A DNA stretch of 64,000 nucleotides from Brachionus rotundiformis (lineage: Eukaryota > Rotifera > Eurotatoria > Ploima > Brachionidae), in NCBI GenBank assembly GCA_016802295.1, contig JAESIW010000200.1, positions 145,353-209,352 on the forward strand, given 5' to 3'. How positions within the stretch are numbered: the first letter of the stretch is position 1; each line of letters starts with the position of its first letter. The notes beneath the pieces were generated by a model that was given only the letters and a program-made list of their open reading frames with translations, did not search any database and was not told the DNA's origin. Below are positions 1-10,050 of this stretch, piece after piece. A program made the position numbers and the translations under genes.

Positions 1-791
1 TAACTTATGACACTTTCATAGTATGTGAATTAACTTAGACACTTTATTTGGGTATCATCAATGGTAATCGTTGTTTTCTAAATTGTTGGTTATGCACATG
101 ACATGACTTTCTGTTTCAATTAGTATTTAAAAAATTCGGAAATAGCACCATTAAAGTATGGATTGGAACGAACAATTTCAATTGATTTTTTTTATAACTA
201 AAAAAAAAAAAACAAAAGAAAATTTAATATTTTATTCATATTAACATTTTCTAAATTTTGATTAAACTGAAACAGTTTTATTTGATCCTAAATAATTGTT
301 CCATTTAATAAAACGACTTTTACAGATAAAAAAATAAGTTTTTAATCATTTAGTTGAGGATAATTTAGTTTGTCTTTAATAAATTTATGGTCACTGGTAC
401 AAAAAAAATAGACTTATATAACTTTTTTATTGATTGATAATTATCATTTATTTTAAAAATTAGAATGAAAGCTATGTGCTTAAATTTAATATTTTTAATG
501 ACAATCAAATATAAAAAAAGTTCTGATCGTTCATTCTTTAAAAGTATGGCATCAATCATCAATTAAATAGAAAGATTTTATGACAAATTATAAAAAATCA
601 TAACTATGCTATTAACTCATTCATACCAAATAATTTTATAATTTTAAATTTAACTTTATTTTTTAATTTATGGCTTCTTAATGTTTAAACGGAACAAATT
701 TTTTTTTATCTTTTAGAATTTATTCATTATTTTGACTAATTAAGACTTATTAAGACTTTCTAGAAAAAAAAGTAAAAATTCTATTTTAAAA
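1..791. other. AT-rich 5' flank of the first DEG/ENaC gene
   Basis: No complete gene is visible. The stretch holds a decayed channel-gene tail (122-185, listed separately) followed by AT-rich sequence. The last ~130 bases before 792 resemble, with many differences, the sequence upstream of the mirror gene (11542-11670), including a shared tgtttaaacggaacaa block (684-699). The mirror relationship therefore extends diverged beyond the identical arms. No promoter element can be named. Confidence 0.5.
122..185 (+). pseudogene. Decayed 3' tail of a DEG/ENaC gene
   Basis: Reading from 129 gives 18 codons and a stop at 183-185 that closely match the last residues of the intact genes (KKFGNSTIKVW then TNNFN). 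Nothing recognisable of the upstream gene body is visible in the remaining 120 bases. It is either the last piece of a channel gene lying outside the window that has decayed, or a stray tail copy. Similar tails occur at 2820-2900, 9421-9501 and 12181-12245. Confidence 0.6.
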
Positions 792-2270
792 ATGGATCAA
801 TCGAAAAAAAATAGCATTAAATTGTTCGATATCTTTCTTGAATGGATCGAAATAATGACTATGCATGGGTTTCCAAACATATTTCGATCCAAATATTGGA
901 CTGTTCGAGTAATGTGGGCCATATTTTTTCTAATCTCGAACGGATTTTGCTTTTATTTAATTGCAAAAAATCTAATGTCCTTTTTTGAATATGAAGTAGT
1001 GACATCGATTAAGGTTGTCAAAAAAGATTCAATGCCTTTTCCTGCAGTAACTGTATGTAATGAAAATCCGTTTGTAACAGAAGATGGATTTAAGTATGTA
1101 GAAGACTTTATGAAAGAAAACAATCTAACTGATGATACAATTTTGGGAAATATCAATAAATATAATTCTTCAATGCTTTATTTTAGCTATGTCCGTTATT
1201 TGGCCACATTGTTTTCTAAAGGAAAGTCGTCAGATTTTTTAAAAAAACTATCAATACCTTATGAACAAATGTTTGTAAGCTGCATGTTTAATTTCGTCCC
1301 TTGCGAAAAAAACGATTGGCATTGGTTTTATGACATCAGTTTTGGAAATTGCTACCGATTTAATGTTGCAAGAGATTCAAATGGCACAAAAAAAGAAATA
1401 AAACACACCACTTTAGAAGGTAAAAATTACGGTCTGAGAATAGAACTTTTTGTTGGAATACCTAAAAACCAATCAACATTGAGTATAACCACTTGGGCAC
1501 ATGTATACATAAATGATAACTTATTTAAACCGATAATTGGACAAGGTTTCGACGTAGCACCGGGAGAAAGTGCAAATCTTGTAATTGAAAGAGTCAAAGA
1601 TCAACAATTACCTAAACCATATAGTGAATGCATCAAAAATATTGAGTCTATGGAGTCTTTTGATTCAGAGTATTATAAAAAGGTGATAGAATCAGATTTT
1701 ATATATAGTCAAGAGGAATGCTTAAAGACATACCAAAGTTCGAAAGTTAATGAAAAATGTAATTGTCAGATACCGAGAAATACTTATTTTATGGTAAATT
1801 ACAATTATTGTGATAGTTTAGAAGAATTTCTTTGCAGCTTTATATCTGGTTCAGGAATAACATTATCAAAAATCAAAGACTTTTGCCCGACAGCATGTGA
1901 TTCAAATATCTTTACGATAACTAAATCGGAAAATAGATATCCATCTGAGTCTTATGCAGAAATACTCATTAAAAATAATAAGATTAAAAATTTGTTTGAT
2001 AACAGATCTGATATTGGTATTGATGAATTAGAAAAAAATATTCTATCAGTAAATATTTACTATGAATACCTAAAACAAACAGAAATATCACAGAAAGCGA
2101 GTATTACATGGGACGGCTTAGTCGGAATTATTGGTGGTACTCTTGGCTTATTCTTAGGAATAAGTGTTTTAAGCTTTGTAGAATTTTTGGATTTATTTTT
2201 TCAAATAATTTTTAAAAAATTCGGAAATAACACCATTAAGGTATGGGTTTCAACGAACAATTTGAATTGA
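792..2270 (+). CDS. DEG/ENaC-family ion channel, copy A1
   Basis: A 492-residue intronless gene for an amiloride-sensitive/FMRFamide-gated type sodium channel subunit, expected to act as a trimer in the plasma membrane. It has a short cytoplasmic N-terminus with the family's His-Gly gating motif (residues 25-26, MHGFPNIF) and a first membrane segment at about 40-62. The post-TM1 motif is FPAVTVCN. A large Cys-rich ectodomain follows, and a second membrane segment carries the G-I-S selectivity filter (456-458) in GLFLGISVLSFVE. The C-terminal tail is short. Domain order and length fit the family. Its mirror partner is at 10051-11541; the last ~80 codons are identical between them, while two ectodomain patches differ. 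The ligand or stimulus cannot be read from sequence. Confidence 0.9.
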   Translation: MDQSKKNSIKLFDIFLEWIEIMTMHGFPNIFRSKYWTVRVMWAIFFLISNGFCFYLIAKNLMSFFEYEVVTSIKVVKKDSMPFPAVTVCNENPFVTEDGFKYVEDFMKENNLTDDTILGNINKYNSSMLYFSYVRYLATLFSKGKSSDFLKKLSIPYEQMFVSCMFNFVPCEKNDWHWFYDISFGNCYRFNVARDSNGTKKEIKHTTLEGKNYGLRIELFVGIPKNQSTLSITTWAHVYINDNLFKPIIGQGFDVAPGESANLVIERVKDQQLPKPYSECIKNIESMESFDSEYYKKVIESDFIYSQEECLKTYQSSKVNEKCNCQIPRNTYFMVNYNYCDSLEEFLCSFISGSGITLSKIKDFCPTACDSNIFTITKSENRYPSESYAEILIKNNKIKNLFDNRSDIGIDELEKNILSVNIYYEYLKQTEISQKASITWDGLVGIIGGTLGLFLGISVLSFVEFLDLFFQIIFKKFGNNTIKVWVSTNNLN

Positions 2271-4140
2271 TTTTTCAAATTTAATTATTTATTTAAATTA
2301 ACATTTTCATTATTTTTTTTTAATCGGGAACAATTTCTTTAGCTCTTAAAAAATTGTTCCTTTTTTAAAACGACTTTCAGTATTAAAAAAAACATAAAAT
2401 TTTTTTCTCACTTCATTAAAATTAAATCAATTAATTTTGAAATTTTTTGAAAATAAATTAAAAAACAAAAAAATAACTGTCTGATTTTTGACTTTACATT
2501 CGATCAAATAAGTAATCCAATCGTTGAATATGAAAGTTCCGATTTAATTTCATGATTTTAATCTGAGAATGGCTTTATTTTTTCAGCCATTCTCCAATCT
2601 CATACCAAATTTTTTTGTATTTTAAAAGAAATTTTAGAGTTTAAGGTTTTCTTTACAATCGAAGCTTTTATGTTCAGCTTTTAGCACAAATTTAAAACTA
2701 CGATCTAAATTTTAAGAATTACATTTATTAATGCTTGTATTGACTGTTTGTTCATCTTAGCAAGATATTCTGTGCATATCACCACAAAAAATTTCCATTC
2801 CAAAACGCAGAATTTTTTGATTTATTTTTCAAGTAATATTTTAAAAATTTGGAAATAGCACCATACAGACATGAAATGGGACGAAAAACATTTTTTATAT
2901 CTATTTAATTTCTTCTCATTATGATAATTAATTGAGAATTAAATAAATATTTCATCAGTTTTCAATTATTGTGAGAAAAGTATCTCAGTGTCCATTTTAA
3001 AAAATGGAAATCAAACGGATGTCCGTTTCAACCACAATCTCAGATATGACGTTCACATAACTTTGAGTATGTGATATTTAATTTAATAAACACCTTTTTC
3101 AATGGAACAAAATTAATTATTCATGTTTAAAAATAATTTTCATAATGATTAAACAATTAAGACTATTTAATTCATTAATTAATTAAAAAATTAAGAATGT
3201 TTTTCTAGTTTTGTCATATGTGTAGCAACAGCTTGTAAAGAAATGAATCGTCAAGATCAATTGAATAGTATTTAGTCTGATCTCGTAAACAATCTAAATA
3301 TTCTTTTATGTAAAGCTTTTTCTATTAGGAAAAGCGCCTTTATTGACTGATTAGGGCTTTTTGATAGCCAAAACCGAGTTAACCTTATCAAAAAAAAAAG
3401 AACTTACTAGCTTATCTCTTTTTATTGACTTGAGCTTTTTTAAATATTTCTCGGGTACCATTTTCAGTCTAAGCAAATCTTGTTACCACAACAAAAATGA
3501 TATTAATTGGTCAAAAATCTATTTATGATCTTTTCTAGTTAGATCAAGGAATTCATTCAAGAAAATTTTGAGATTGCTTTCATTAACGGTAGTTTCTTTA
3601 ATTTTTATTATGCAATAATTTCTTTATTTTGAGAGAAGACATTAAATTTCCAAAATATAAAATCGGCATTTGTTTCATTATTTAAGAAAGAACAATTGAT
3701 TTCTTATTTAATTTGATTTTTGCTCGAATTTGAATTCCGACATAGAATACTTAACATAATTCATCACAATGTAAAAATCTAGGACTGGAAAACATAATAA
3801 TTTCAATTCATATACAATACAAATCACATGCTTGCAATTAAATTCTTTTTATATGCAAAATTTTTTAATATTTACAACTGCAAATACCCAACTCACAAAT
3901 ATCAAGTTGTATTATAATTTTTATTTGTTAATTGTTGGTACCAGTCTGCAGCTTCTTCAATTAAAAAAAAGTGTATAAGAAAAGTAAAAGTATAATTAAA
4001 TTAAATTAAATTAAATTAAATTAAATGGAATAAAATAGAGGAAAATTACAATTAGCTTTATTTATTGAAATAGAGAGTATCATATACATTTTTTTGAATT
4101 TGAATTTGTTTGATGCGAAAAAAAAAAGAAATAGTTAGGG
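2271..4140. other. Arm sequence without an intact gene
   Basis: AT-rich sequence with many stops in all frames. It holds a decayed ENaC 3' tail at 2820-2900 and a pentanucleotide AATTA run at about 3995-4026. The same content appears inverted at 8181-10050. I see no further gene. Confidence 0.6.
2820..2900 (+). pseudogene. Decayed DEG/ENaC 3' tail inside the arm (mirror at 9421-9501)
   Basis: Nucleotide resemblance to the end of the channel genes: a TTTTTCAAGTAAT-like stretch followed by ATTTGGAAATAGCACCAT, then a degraded end. The reading frame is not preserved. Its mirror copy in the right arm is identical. It suggests an older tandem duplication of the gene end before the palindrome formed. 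Confidence 0.5.
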
Positions 4141-4170
4141 AGCAATTACACAATGGTGTCGGGTATTTGA

Positions 4171-4491
4171 TTAATACCTTGATTTATAATCTGCTTTGTA
4201 TTCCTTCACCAGTCTGACAACTAATGGATTAAACTGACTCAACCCTCTCACACCCATCTCAAAAAGTTGATTCGATAGTAATTTAAGTTTATATAAGGCC
4301 TTTCGATGTAATACACATTGGGATGTATATTTGAATGGGTATCGTATTTTAGATTTAGAATAGACCGTACAGCTGACTTTTGGATTAACTGTTATATTTT
4401 AATATGAACTTCAGAGAATGAGTAAGGACATGAAAAAGTATAATCCAAAATATATCTAGCTAAAGATTTGTTAAGATTTCCACCAGTTATA
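4171..4491 (-). mobile_element. Degraded non-LTR retrotransposon ORF tail (left arm)
   Basis: On the minus strand the final ~45 codons are open up to a stop at 4171-4173 and read like the C-terminal end of a LINE polymerase ORF (RKALYKLKLLSNQLF then LVVRLVKEYKADYKS). Further upstream are pieces such as IQKSAVRSILNLKYDTHS in another frame. Stops and frameshifts interrupt it. A weakly similar tail occurs at 51659-51760, suggesting one element family. The identical mirror copy is 7830-8150 (+). Confidence 0.45.
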
Positions 4492-4963
4492 TAATTTAGT
4501 CTGGACTTTTTATTCGACATAATCTTTATTTAATTGGGCCTTCAATTATCTTGATGCTGCACCATCGCTAAGCTTTAAAAACTATTTAATTGCTTAAAAA
4601 GCCGTAGATGTTCCTCCAAGACAGGTGTTTTAAGGAGTTGATCTTCTGCTTGTAATTAAAACAGATAATTTATTTTGTAATTACGTTGAGCAGCGTATCT
4701 CAGCTGGACTCGGAATACTCGGCTACTGGTCATTTACCAAGTTTTAATAATTTTAAAAATAAACTGGTAATGAATAAAAGCAATTATGCAAGCAAAAAGT
4801 CAGGTCTGTGTTTTCACCAGATATCAGTTATCAACCTGCATCCTTGCTAAACTCCTTAATTGATGAACAATTAGTCTGGCACTAACCGCTCTAATTCATT
4901 CAAATTTTAAGCTTAATTGTTACCAAAGCAAAAAAAAAAGGAACAGACAAAATTGTGATCAAT

Positions 4964-5182
4964 ATGTCCAATTTTGTGAATAGACATGGAAAAGTCCTAG
5001 GTTTGCGCTCTATTGAATATTCTTGTCCATACGATGTGCCTAATTATCTACCCGAAAGAGTGACCTACTGCTTTACTAATGACCAAACGCCCATTCAATG
5101 CTCGGTTAGAAAGTGTCTAAGTGAACATAAACTTAAGTTTGACGAGAACCAGTTTTCAATAATGATGGACATTCTTATTTAG
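4964..5182 (+). CDS. Conserved 72-codon ORF in left palindrome arm, unknown
   Basis: Opens at an ATG and encodes 72 residues with five cysteines (for example SIEYSCPYDVPNYLPER, then TYCF, then CSVRKCLSEHK), ending in a hydrophobic MMDILI. Composition is less AT-driven than the surroundings, which suggests real coding ancestry, but I recognise no family. It could be a lone exon of a larger gene or a remnant of a mobile element. An identical copy lies inverted at 7139-7357. No signal peptide or membrane segment is obvious. Low confidence that it is a complete gene. Confidence 0.35.
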   Translation: MSNFVNRHGKVLGLRSIEYSCPYDVPNYLPERVTYCFTNDQTPIQCSVRKCLSEHKLKFDENQFSIMMDILI

Positions 5183-5733
5183 CCAAGCTCCTTTACTTCA
5201 TTATTTTCATTTAAATATAAATATTTATTCATTTGATTTAATCTATTTTTAATAAAATTTACTATCTTTTTTAATGCTGTTTAATTGGAACTAAATTAGA
5301 TCAGTAAACATTTAAAATTTATTTTATTCAATATTAACTAAAATTTAAATTTAGTAGCAAATTAAAAAAGATATAAAAATCAAGTGTAATTTTTAGATTA
5401 GATTTGGCCGTGCGGCTAAACTAACAAACTCATTTCCATTTACCAAAGTTGATTTGTTTGCTTTGGCAATTCCATTAATCCAGACAAGATAATAACCAAC
5501 TTTAATATAGCCACTTAAATAGTAAAACAAAGTTTTATATTATTATGAAAAGTTGCAGAAAAATTCGAAAAGATATATTAAAATAAAAAAAATTAAAAAA
5601 TTTTTAATTAACTTATATTATAGACACTTTAATCAAATATTAAAAAAACACAATTTTATTCAATTTTTTTATTAGAAAGGGTTTTGAAAAAATAAAACTT
5701 TAAATGTTGTTAAAATGAATTGAACATTTGATG
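5183..5733. other. Inner arm sequence, no gene seen
   Basis: AT-rich sequence with short poly-A/T tracts, mirrored exactly at 6588-7138. No ORF or motif of note. Confidence 0.5.
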
Positions 5734-6587
5734 TAAAAAATAATAATTTAACTATTAATGGACAATTTAGTATTATTTTAGCAGATCCATTCAATCTTCT
5801 ATTTATCAGAGAAATTTTCCTTTTACTTAAGAATGTCTTGAGTGAGACCAACTTAATTTTAGGATTCCTCTCAACAAATCAGTTTTTATTTTCTACAAAA
5901 ATGGGATCAATAAAAAAAAAAGCTTTAATGATAATTAATGATTGCTAGATTGTATTATCAAGAATTACCTTGAATTATCAATTACCGTAAACTCTTGTTT
6001 ACTTCCTCATGGGGTTCAAATAAAAAGGTGGGGGGCTTGTAATTTAAAGAGTAAATTTCTAGTATTGCTATTTTAAGATTGAAAAAATTAGAAACTCGGT
6101 ATAAAAGAAAATTATTTAATATTTTTAATGGGCTTATAATGAAAAATTTCACAGAAAAATAGAAAAAAGTACTAAAATAATTGATTAATTTTTGATGAGA
6201 TTACAAATTGAAAAATTAAACGAAAAAAATTTGTAATTTATTTCCATTTCCGACTCATCTTCATCTTCAACAACATTATCATCATCGTCAGCACCTAAAT
6301 CGTCAATAGTCATTTTTACAAATAATCTGTTTTAAAGTTTTAAAAATATTATAAGAATGACGAAATAATGTTCACGGGTGTGCAATTTTTAAGCTCATGG
6401 GTTTGTATTATTTTGAAAATTTCAATCCCATGAGACTATAAAAAATTTTTTAAAATACACACTGGGGCTATGATACAAGCATTAATAAATGTAATTCTTA
6501 AAATTTATATCATAGTTTTAAATTTGTGCTAAAAGCTGAACATAAAAGCTTCGATTTTAAAGAAAACCTTAAACTCTAAAATTTCTT
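5734..6587. other. 854-bp asymmetric spacer at the centre of palindrome 1
   Basis: The arms stop pairing after 5733/6588. The spacer has no convincing gene. Minus-strand codons near 6240-6310 are acidic (a D/E-rich run from repeated tcatcatc/tcttcatc), which may be an exon relic. Its right end (about 6472-6587) is a near copy of right-arm sequence 9579-9694 in direct orientation; see the separate entry. Confidence 0.7.
6472..6587 (+). repeat. ~115-bp arm fragment re-inserted at the palindrome centre
   Basis: Matches 9579-9694 in direct orientation (and 2627-2742 inverted) with only a few differences, for example attTTAAAG against attGTAAAG near the end. It abuts the inner end of the right arm exactly. 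It looks like a scar of the event that created or repaired the fold-back. Confidence 0.8.
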
Positions 6588-7138
6588 CATCAAATGTTCA
6601 ATTCATTTTAACAACATTTAAAGTTTTATTTTTTCAAAACCCTTTCTAATAAAAAAATTGAATAAAATTGTGTTTTTTTAATATTTGATTAAAGTGTCTA
6701 TAATATAAGTTAATTAAAAATTTTTTAATTTTTTTTATTTTAATATATCTTTTCGAATTTTTCTGCAACTTTTCATAATAATATAAAACTTTGTTTTACT
6801 ATTTAAGTGGCTATATTAAAGTTGGTTATTATCTTGTCTGGATTAATGGAATTGCCAAAGCAAACAAATCAACTTTGGTAAATGGAAATGAGTTTGTTAG
6901 TTTAGCCGCACGGCCAAATCTAATCTAAAAATTACACTTGATTTTTATATCTTTTTTAATTTGCTACTAAATTTAAATTTTAGTTAATATTGAATAAAAT
7001 AAATTTTAAATGTTTACTGATCTAATTTAGTTCCAATTAAACAGCATTAAAAAAGATAGTAAATTTTATTAAAAATAGATTAAATCAAATGAATAAATAT
7101 TTATATTTAAATGAAAATAATGAAGTAAAGGAGCTTGG

Positions 7139-7357
7139 CTAAATAAGAATGTCCATCATTATTGAAAACTGGTTCTCGTCAAACTTAAGTTTATGTTCAC
7201 TTAGACACTTTCTAACCGAGCATTGAATGGGCGTTTGGTCATTAGTAAAGCAGTAGGTCACTCTTTCGGGTAGATAATTAGGCACATCGTATGGACAAGA
7301 ATATTCAATAGAGCGCAAACCTAGGACTTTTCCATGTCTATTCACAAAATTGGACAT
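7139..7357 (-). CDS. Conserved 72-codon ORF in right palindrome arm, unknown
   Basis: Inverted copy, identical in protein sequence, of the ORF at 4964-5182; the same five-cysteine product of unknown function. Perfect conservation says nothing about selection, because the whole arm is identical. Sequence from a related species would be needed to judge whether it is coding. Confidence 0.35.
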   Translation of the reverse strand: MSNFVNRHGKVLGLRSIEYSCPYDVPNYLPERVTYCFTNDQTPIQCSVRKCLSEHKLKFDENQFSIMMDILI

Positions 7358-7829
7358 ATTGATCACAATTTTGTCTGTTCCTTTTTTTTTTGCTTTGGTA
7401 ACAATTAAGCTTAAAATTTGAATGAATTAGAGCGGTTAGTGCCAGACTAATTGTTCATCAATTAAGGAGTTTAGCAAGGATGCAGGTTGATAACTGATAT
7501 CTGGTGAAAACACAGACCTGACTTTTTGCTTGCATAATTGCTTTTATTCATTACCAGTTTATTTTTAAAATTATTAAAACTTGGTAAATGACCAGTAGCC
7601 GAGTATTCCGAGTCCAGCTGAGATACGCTGCTCAACGTAATTACAAAATAAATTATCTGTTTTAATTACAAGCAGAAGATCAACTCCTTAAAACACCTGT
7701 CTTGGAGGAACATCTACGGCTTTTTAAGCAATTAAATAGTTTTTAAAGCTTAGCGATGGTGCAGCATCAAGATAATTGAAGGCCCAATTAAATAAAGATT
7801 ATGTCGAATAAAAAGTCCAGACTAAATTA

Positions 7830-8150
7830 TATAACTGGTGGAAATCTTAACAAATCTTTAGCTAGATATATTTTGGATTATACTTTTTCATGTCCTTACT
7901 CATTCTCTGAAGTTCATATTAAAATATAACAGTTAATCCAAAAGTCAGCTGTACGGTCTATTCTAAATCTAAAATACGATACCCATTCAAATATACATCC
8001 CAATGTGTATTACATCGAAAGGCCTTATATAAACTTAAATTACTATCGAATCAACTTTTTGAGATGGGTGTGAGAGGGTTGAGTCAGTTTAATCCATTAG
8101 TTGTCAGACTGGTGAAGGAATACAAAGCAGATTATAAATCAAGGTATTAA
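7830..8150 (+). mobile_element. Degraded non-LTR retrotransposon ORF tail (right arm)
   Basis: Inverted copy of 4171-4491. From about 8012 the frame is open to the TAA at 8148-8150, reading as a LINE ORF end. The earlier portion (SLARYILDYTFSCPYSFSE) is in another frame, so the copy is dead. Confidence 0.45.
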
Positions 8151-9420
8151 TCAAATACCCGACACCATTGTGTAATTGCTCCCTAACTATTTCTTTTTTT
8201 TTTCGCATCAAACAAATTCAAATTCAAAAAAATGTATATGATACTCTCTATTTCAATAAATAAAGCTAATTGTAATTTTCCTCTATTTTATTCCATTTAA
8301 TTTAATTTAATTTAATTTAATTTAATTATACTTTTACTTTTCTTATACACTTTTTTTTAATTGAAGAAGCTGCAGACTGGTACCAACAATTAACAAATAA
8401 AAATTATAATACAACTTGATATTTGTGAGTTGGGTATTTGCAGTTGTAAATATTAAAAAATTTTGCATATAAAAAGAATTTAATTGCAAGCATGTGATTT
8501 GTATTGTATATGAATTGAAATTATTATGTTTTCCAGTCCTAGATTTTTACATTGTGATGAATTATGTTAAGTATTCTATGTCGGAATTCAAATTCGAGCA
8601 AAAATCAAATTAAATAAGAAATCAATTGTTCTTTCTTAAATAATGAAACAAATGCCGATTTTATATTTTGGAAATTTAATGTCTTCTCTCAAAATAAAGA
8701 AATTATTGCATAATAAAAATTAAAGAAACTACCGTTAATGAAAGCAATCTCAAAATTTTCTTGAATGAATTCCTTGATCTAACTAGAAAAGATCATAAAT
8801 AGATTTTTGACCAATTAATATCATTTTTGTTGTGGTAACAAGATTTGCTTAGACTGAAAATGGTACCCGAGAAATATTTAAAAAAGCTCAAGTCAATAAA
8901 AAGAGATAAGCTAGTAAGTTCTTTTTTTTTTGATAAGGTTAACTCGGTTTTGGCTATCAAAAAGCCCTAATCAGTCAATAAAGGCGCTTTTCCTAATAGA
9001 AAAAGCTTTACATAAAAGAATATTTAGATTGTTTACGAGATCAGACTAAATACTATTCAATTGATCTTGACGATTCATTTCTTTACAAGCTGTTGCTACA
9101 CATATGACAAAACTAGAAAAACATTCTTAATTTTTTAATTAATTAATGAATTAAATAGTCTTAATTGTTTAATCATTATGAAAATTATTTTTAAACATGA
9201 ATAATTAATTTTGTTCCATTGAAAAAGGTGTTTATTAAATTAAATATCACATACTCAAAGTTATGTGAACGTCATATCTGAGATTGTGGTTGAAACGGAC
9301 ATCCGTTTGATTTCCATTTTTTAAAATGGACACTGAGATACTTTTCTCACAATAATTGAAAACTGATGAAATATTTATTTAATTCTCAATTAATTATCAT
9401 AATGAGAAGAAATTAAATAG

Positions 9421-9501
9421 ATATAAAAAATGTTTTTCGTCCCATTTCATGTCTGTATGGTGCTATTTCCAAATTTTTAAAATATTACTTGAAAAATAAA
9501 T
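9421..9501 (-). pseudogene. Decayed DEG/ENaC 3' tail, mirror copy
   Basis: Inverted counterpart of 2820-2900, identical in sequence. It lies ~550 bp beyond the stop of channel A2, the same spacing as in the left arm. Confidence 0.5.
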
Positions 9502-10050
9502 CAAAAAATTCTGCGTTTTGGAATGGAAATTTTTTGTGGTGATATGCACAGAATATCTTGCTAAGATGAACAAACAGTCAATACAAGCATTAATAAATGT
9601 AATTCTTAAAATTTAGATCGTAGTTTTAAATTTGTGCTAAAAGCTGAACATAAAAGCTTCGATTGTAAAGAAAACCTTAAACTCTAAAATTTCTTTTAAA
9701 ATACAAAAAAATTTGGTATGAGATTGGAGAATGGCTGAAAAAATAAAGCCATTCTCAGATTAAAATCATGAAATTAAATCGGAACTTTCATATTCAACGA
9801 TTGGATTACTTATTTGATCGAATGTAAAGTCAAAAATCAGACAGTTATTTTTTTGTTTTTTAATTTATTTTCAAAAAATTTCAAAATTAATTGATTTAAT
9901 TTTAATGAAGTGAGAAAAAAATTTTATGTTTTTTTTAATACTGAAAGTCGTTTTAAAAAAGGAACAATTTTTTAAGAGCTAAAGAAATTGTTCCCGATTA
10001 AAAAAAAATAATGAAAATGTTAATTTAAATAAATAATTAAATTTGAAAAA

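Larger units (their letters stand above)
2031..5733. repeat. Left arm of palindrome 1
   Basis: Pairs with 6588-10290; base i pairs with 12321-i throughout, so there is no net indel over 3,703 bp. Every segment compared base by base was identical. It contains the 3' end of channel A1, a decayed ENaC tail, a LINE remnant, an (AATTA)n run near 3995-4026 and the 72-codon ORF at 4964. Outside 2031 the mirror homology continues but is diverged, with a 12-bp indel inside the channel gene. Confidence 0.9.

Noticed and set aside
3995..4026. AATTA direct repeats as a possible CRISPR or telomere array
   Set aside because: A simple pentanucleotide microsatellite without spacers; mirrored at about 8294-8326 by the palindrome.
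5734..6587. Palindrome 1 spacer as a transposon insertion
   Set aside because: No terminal inverted repeats or target duplication found; one end is a copied arm fragment instead.
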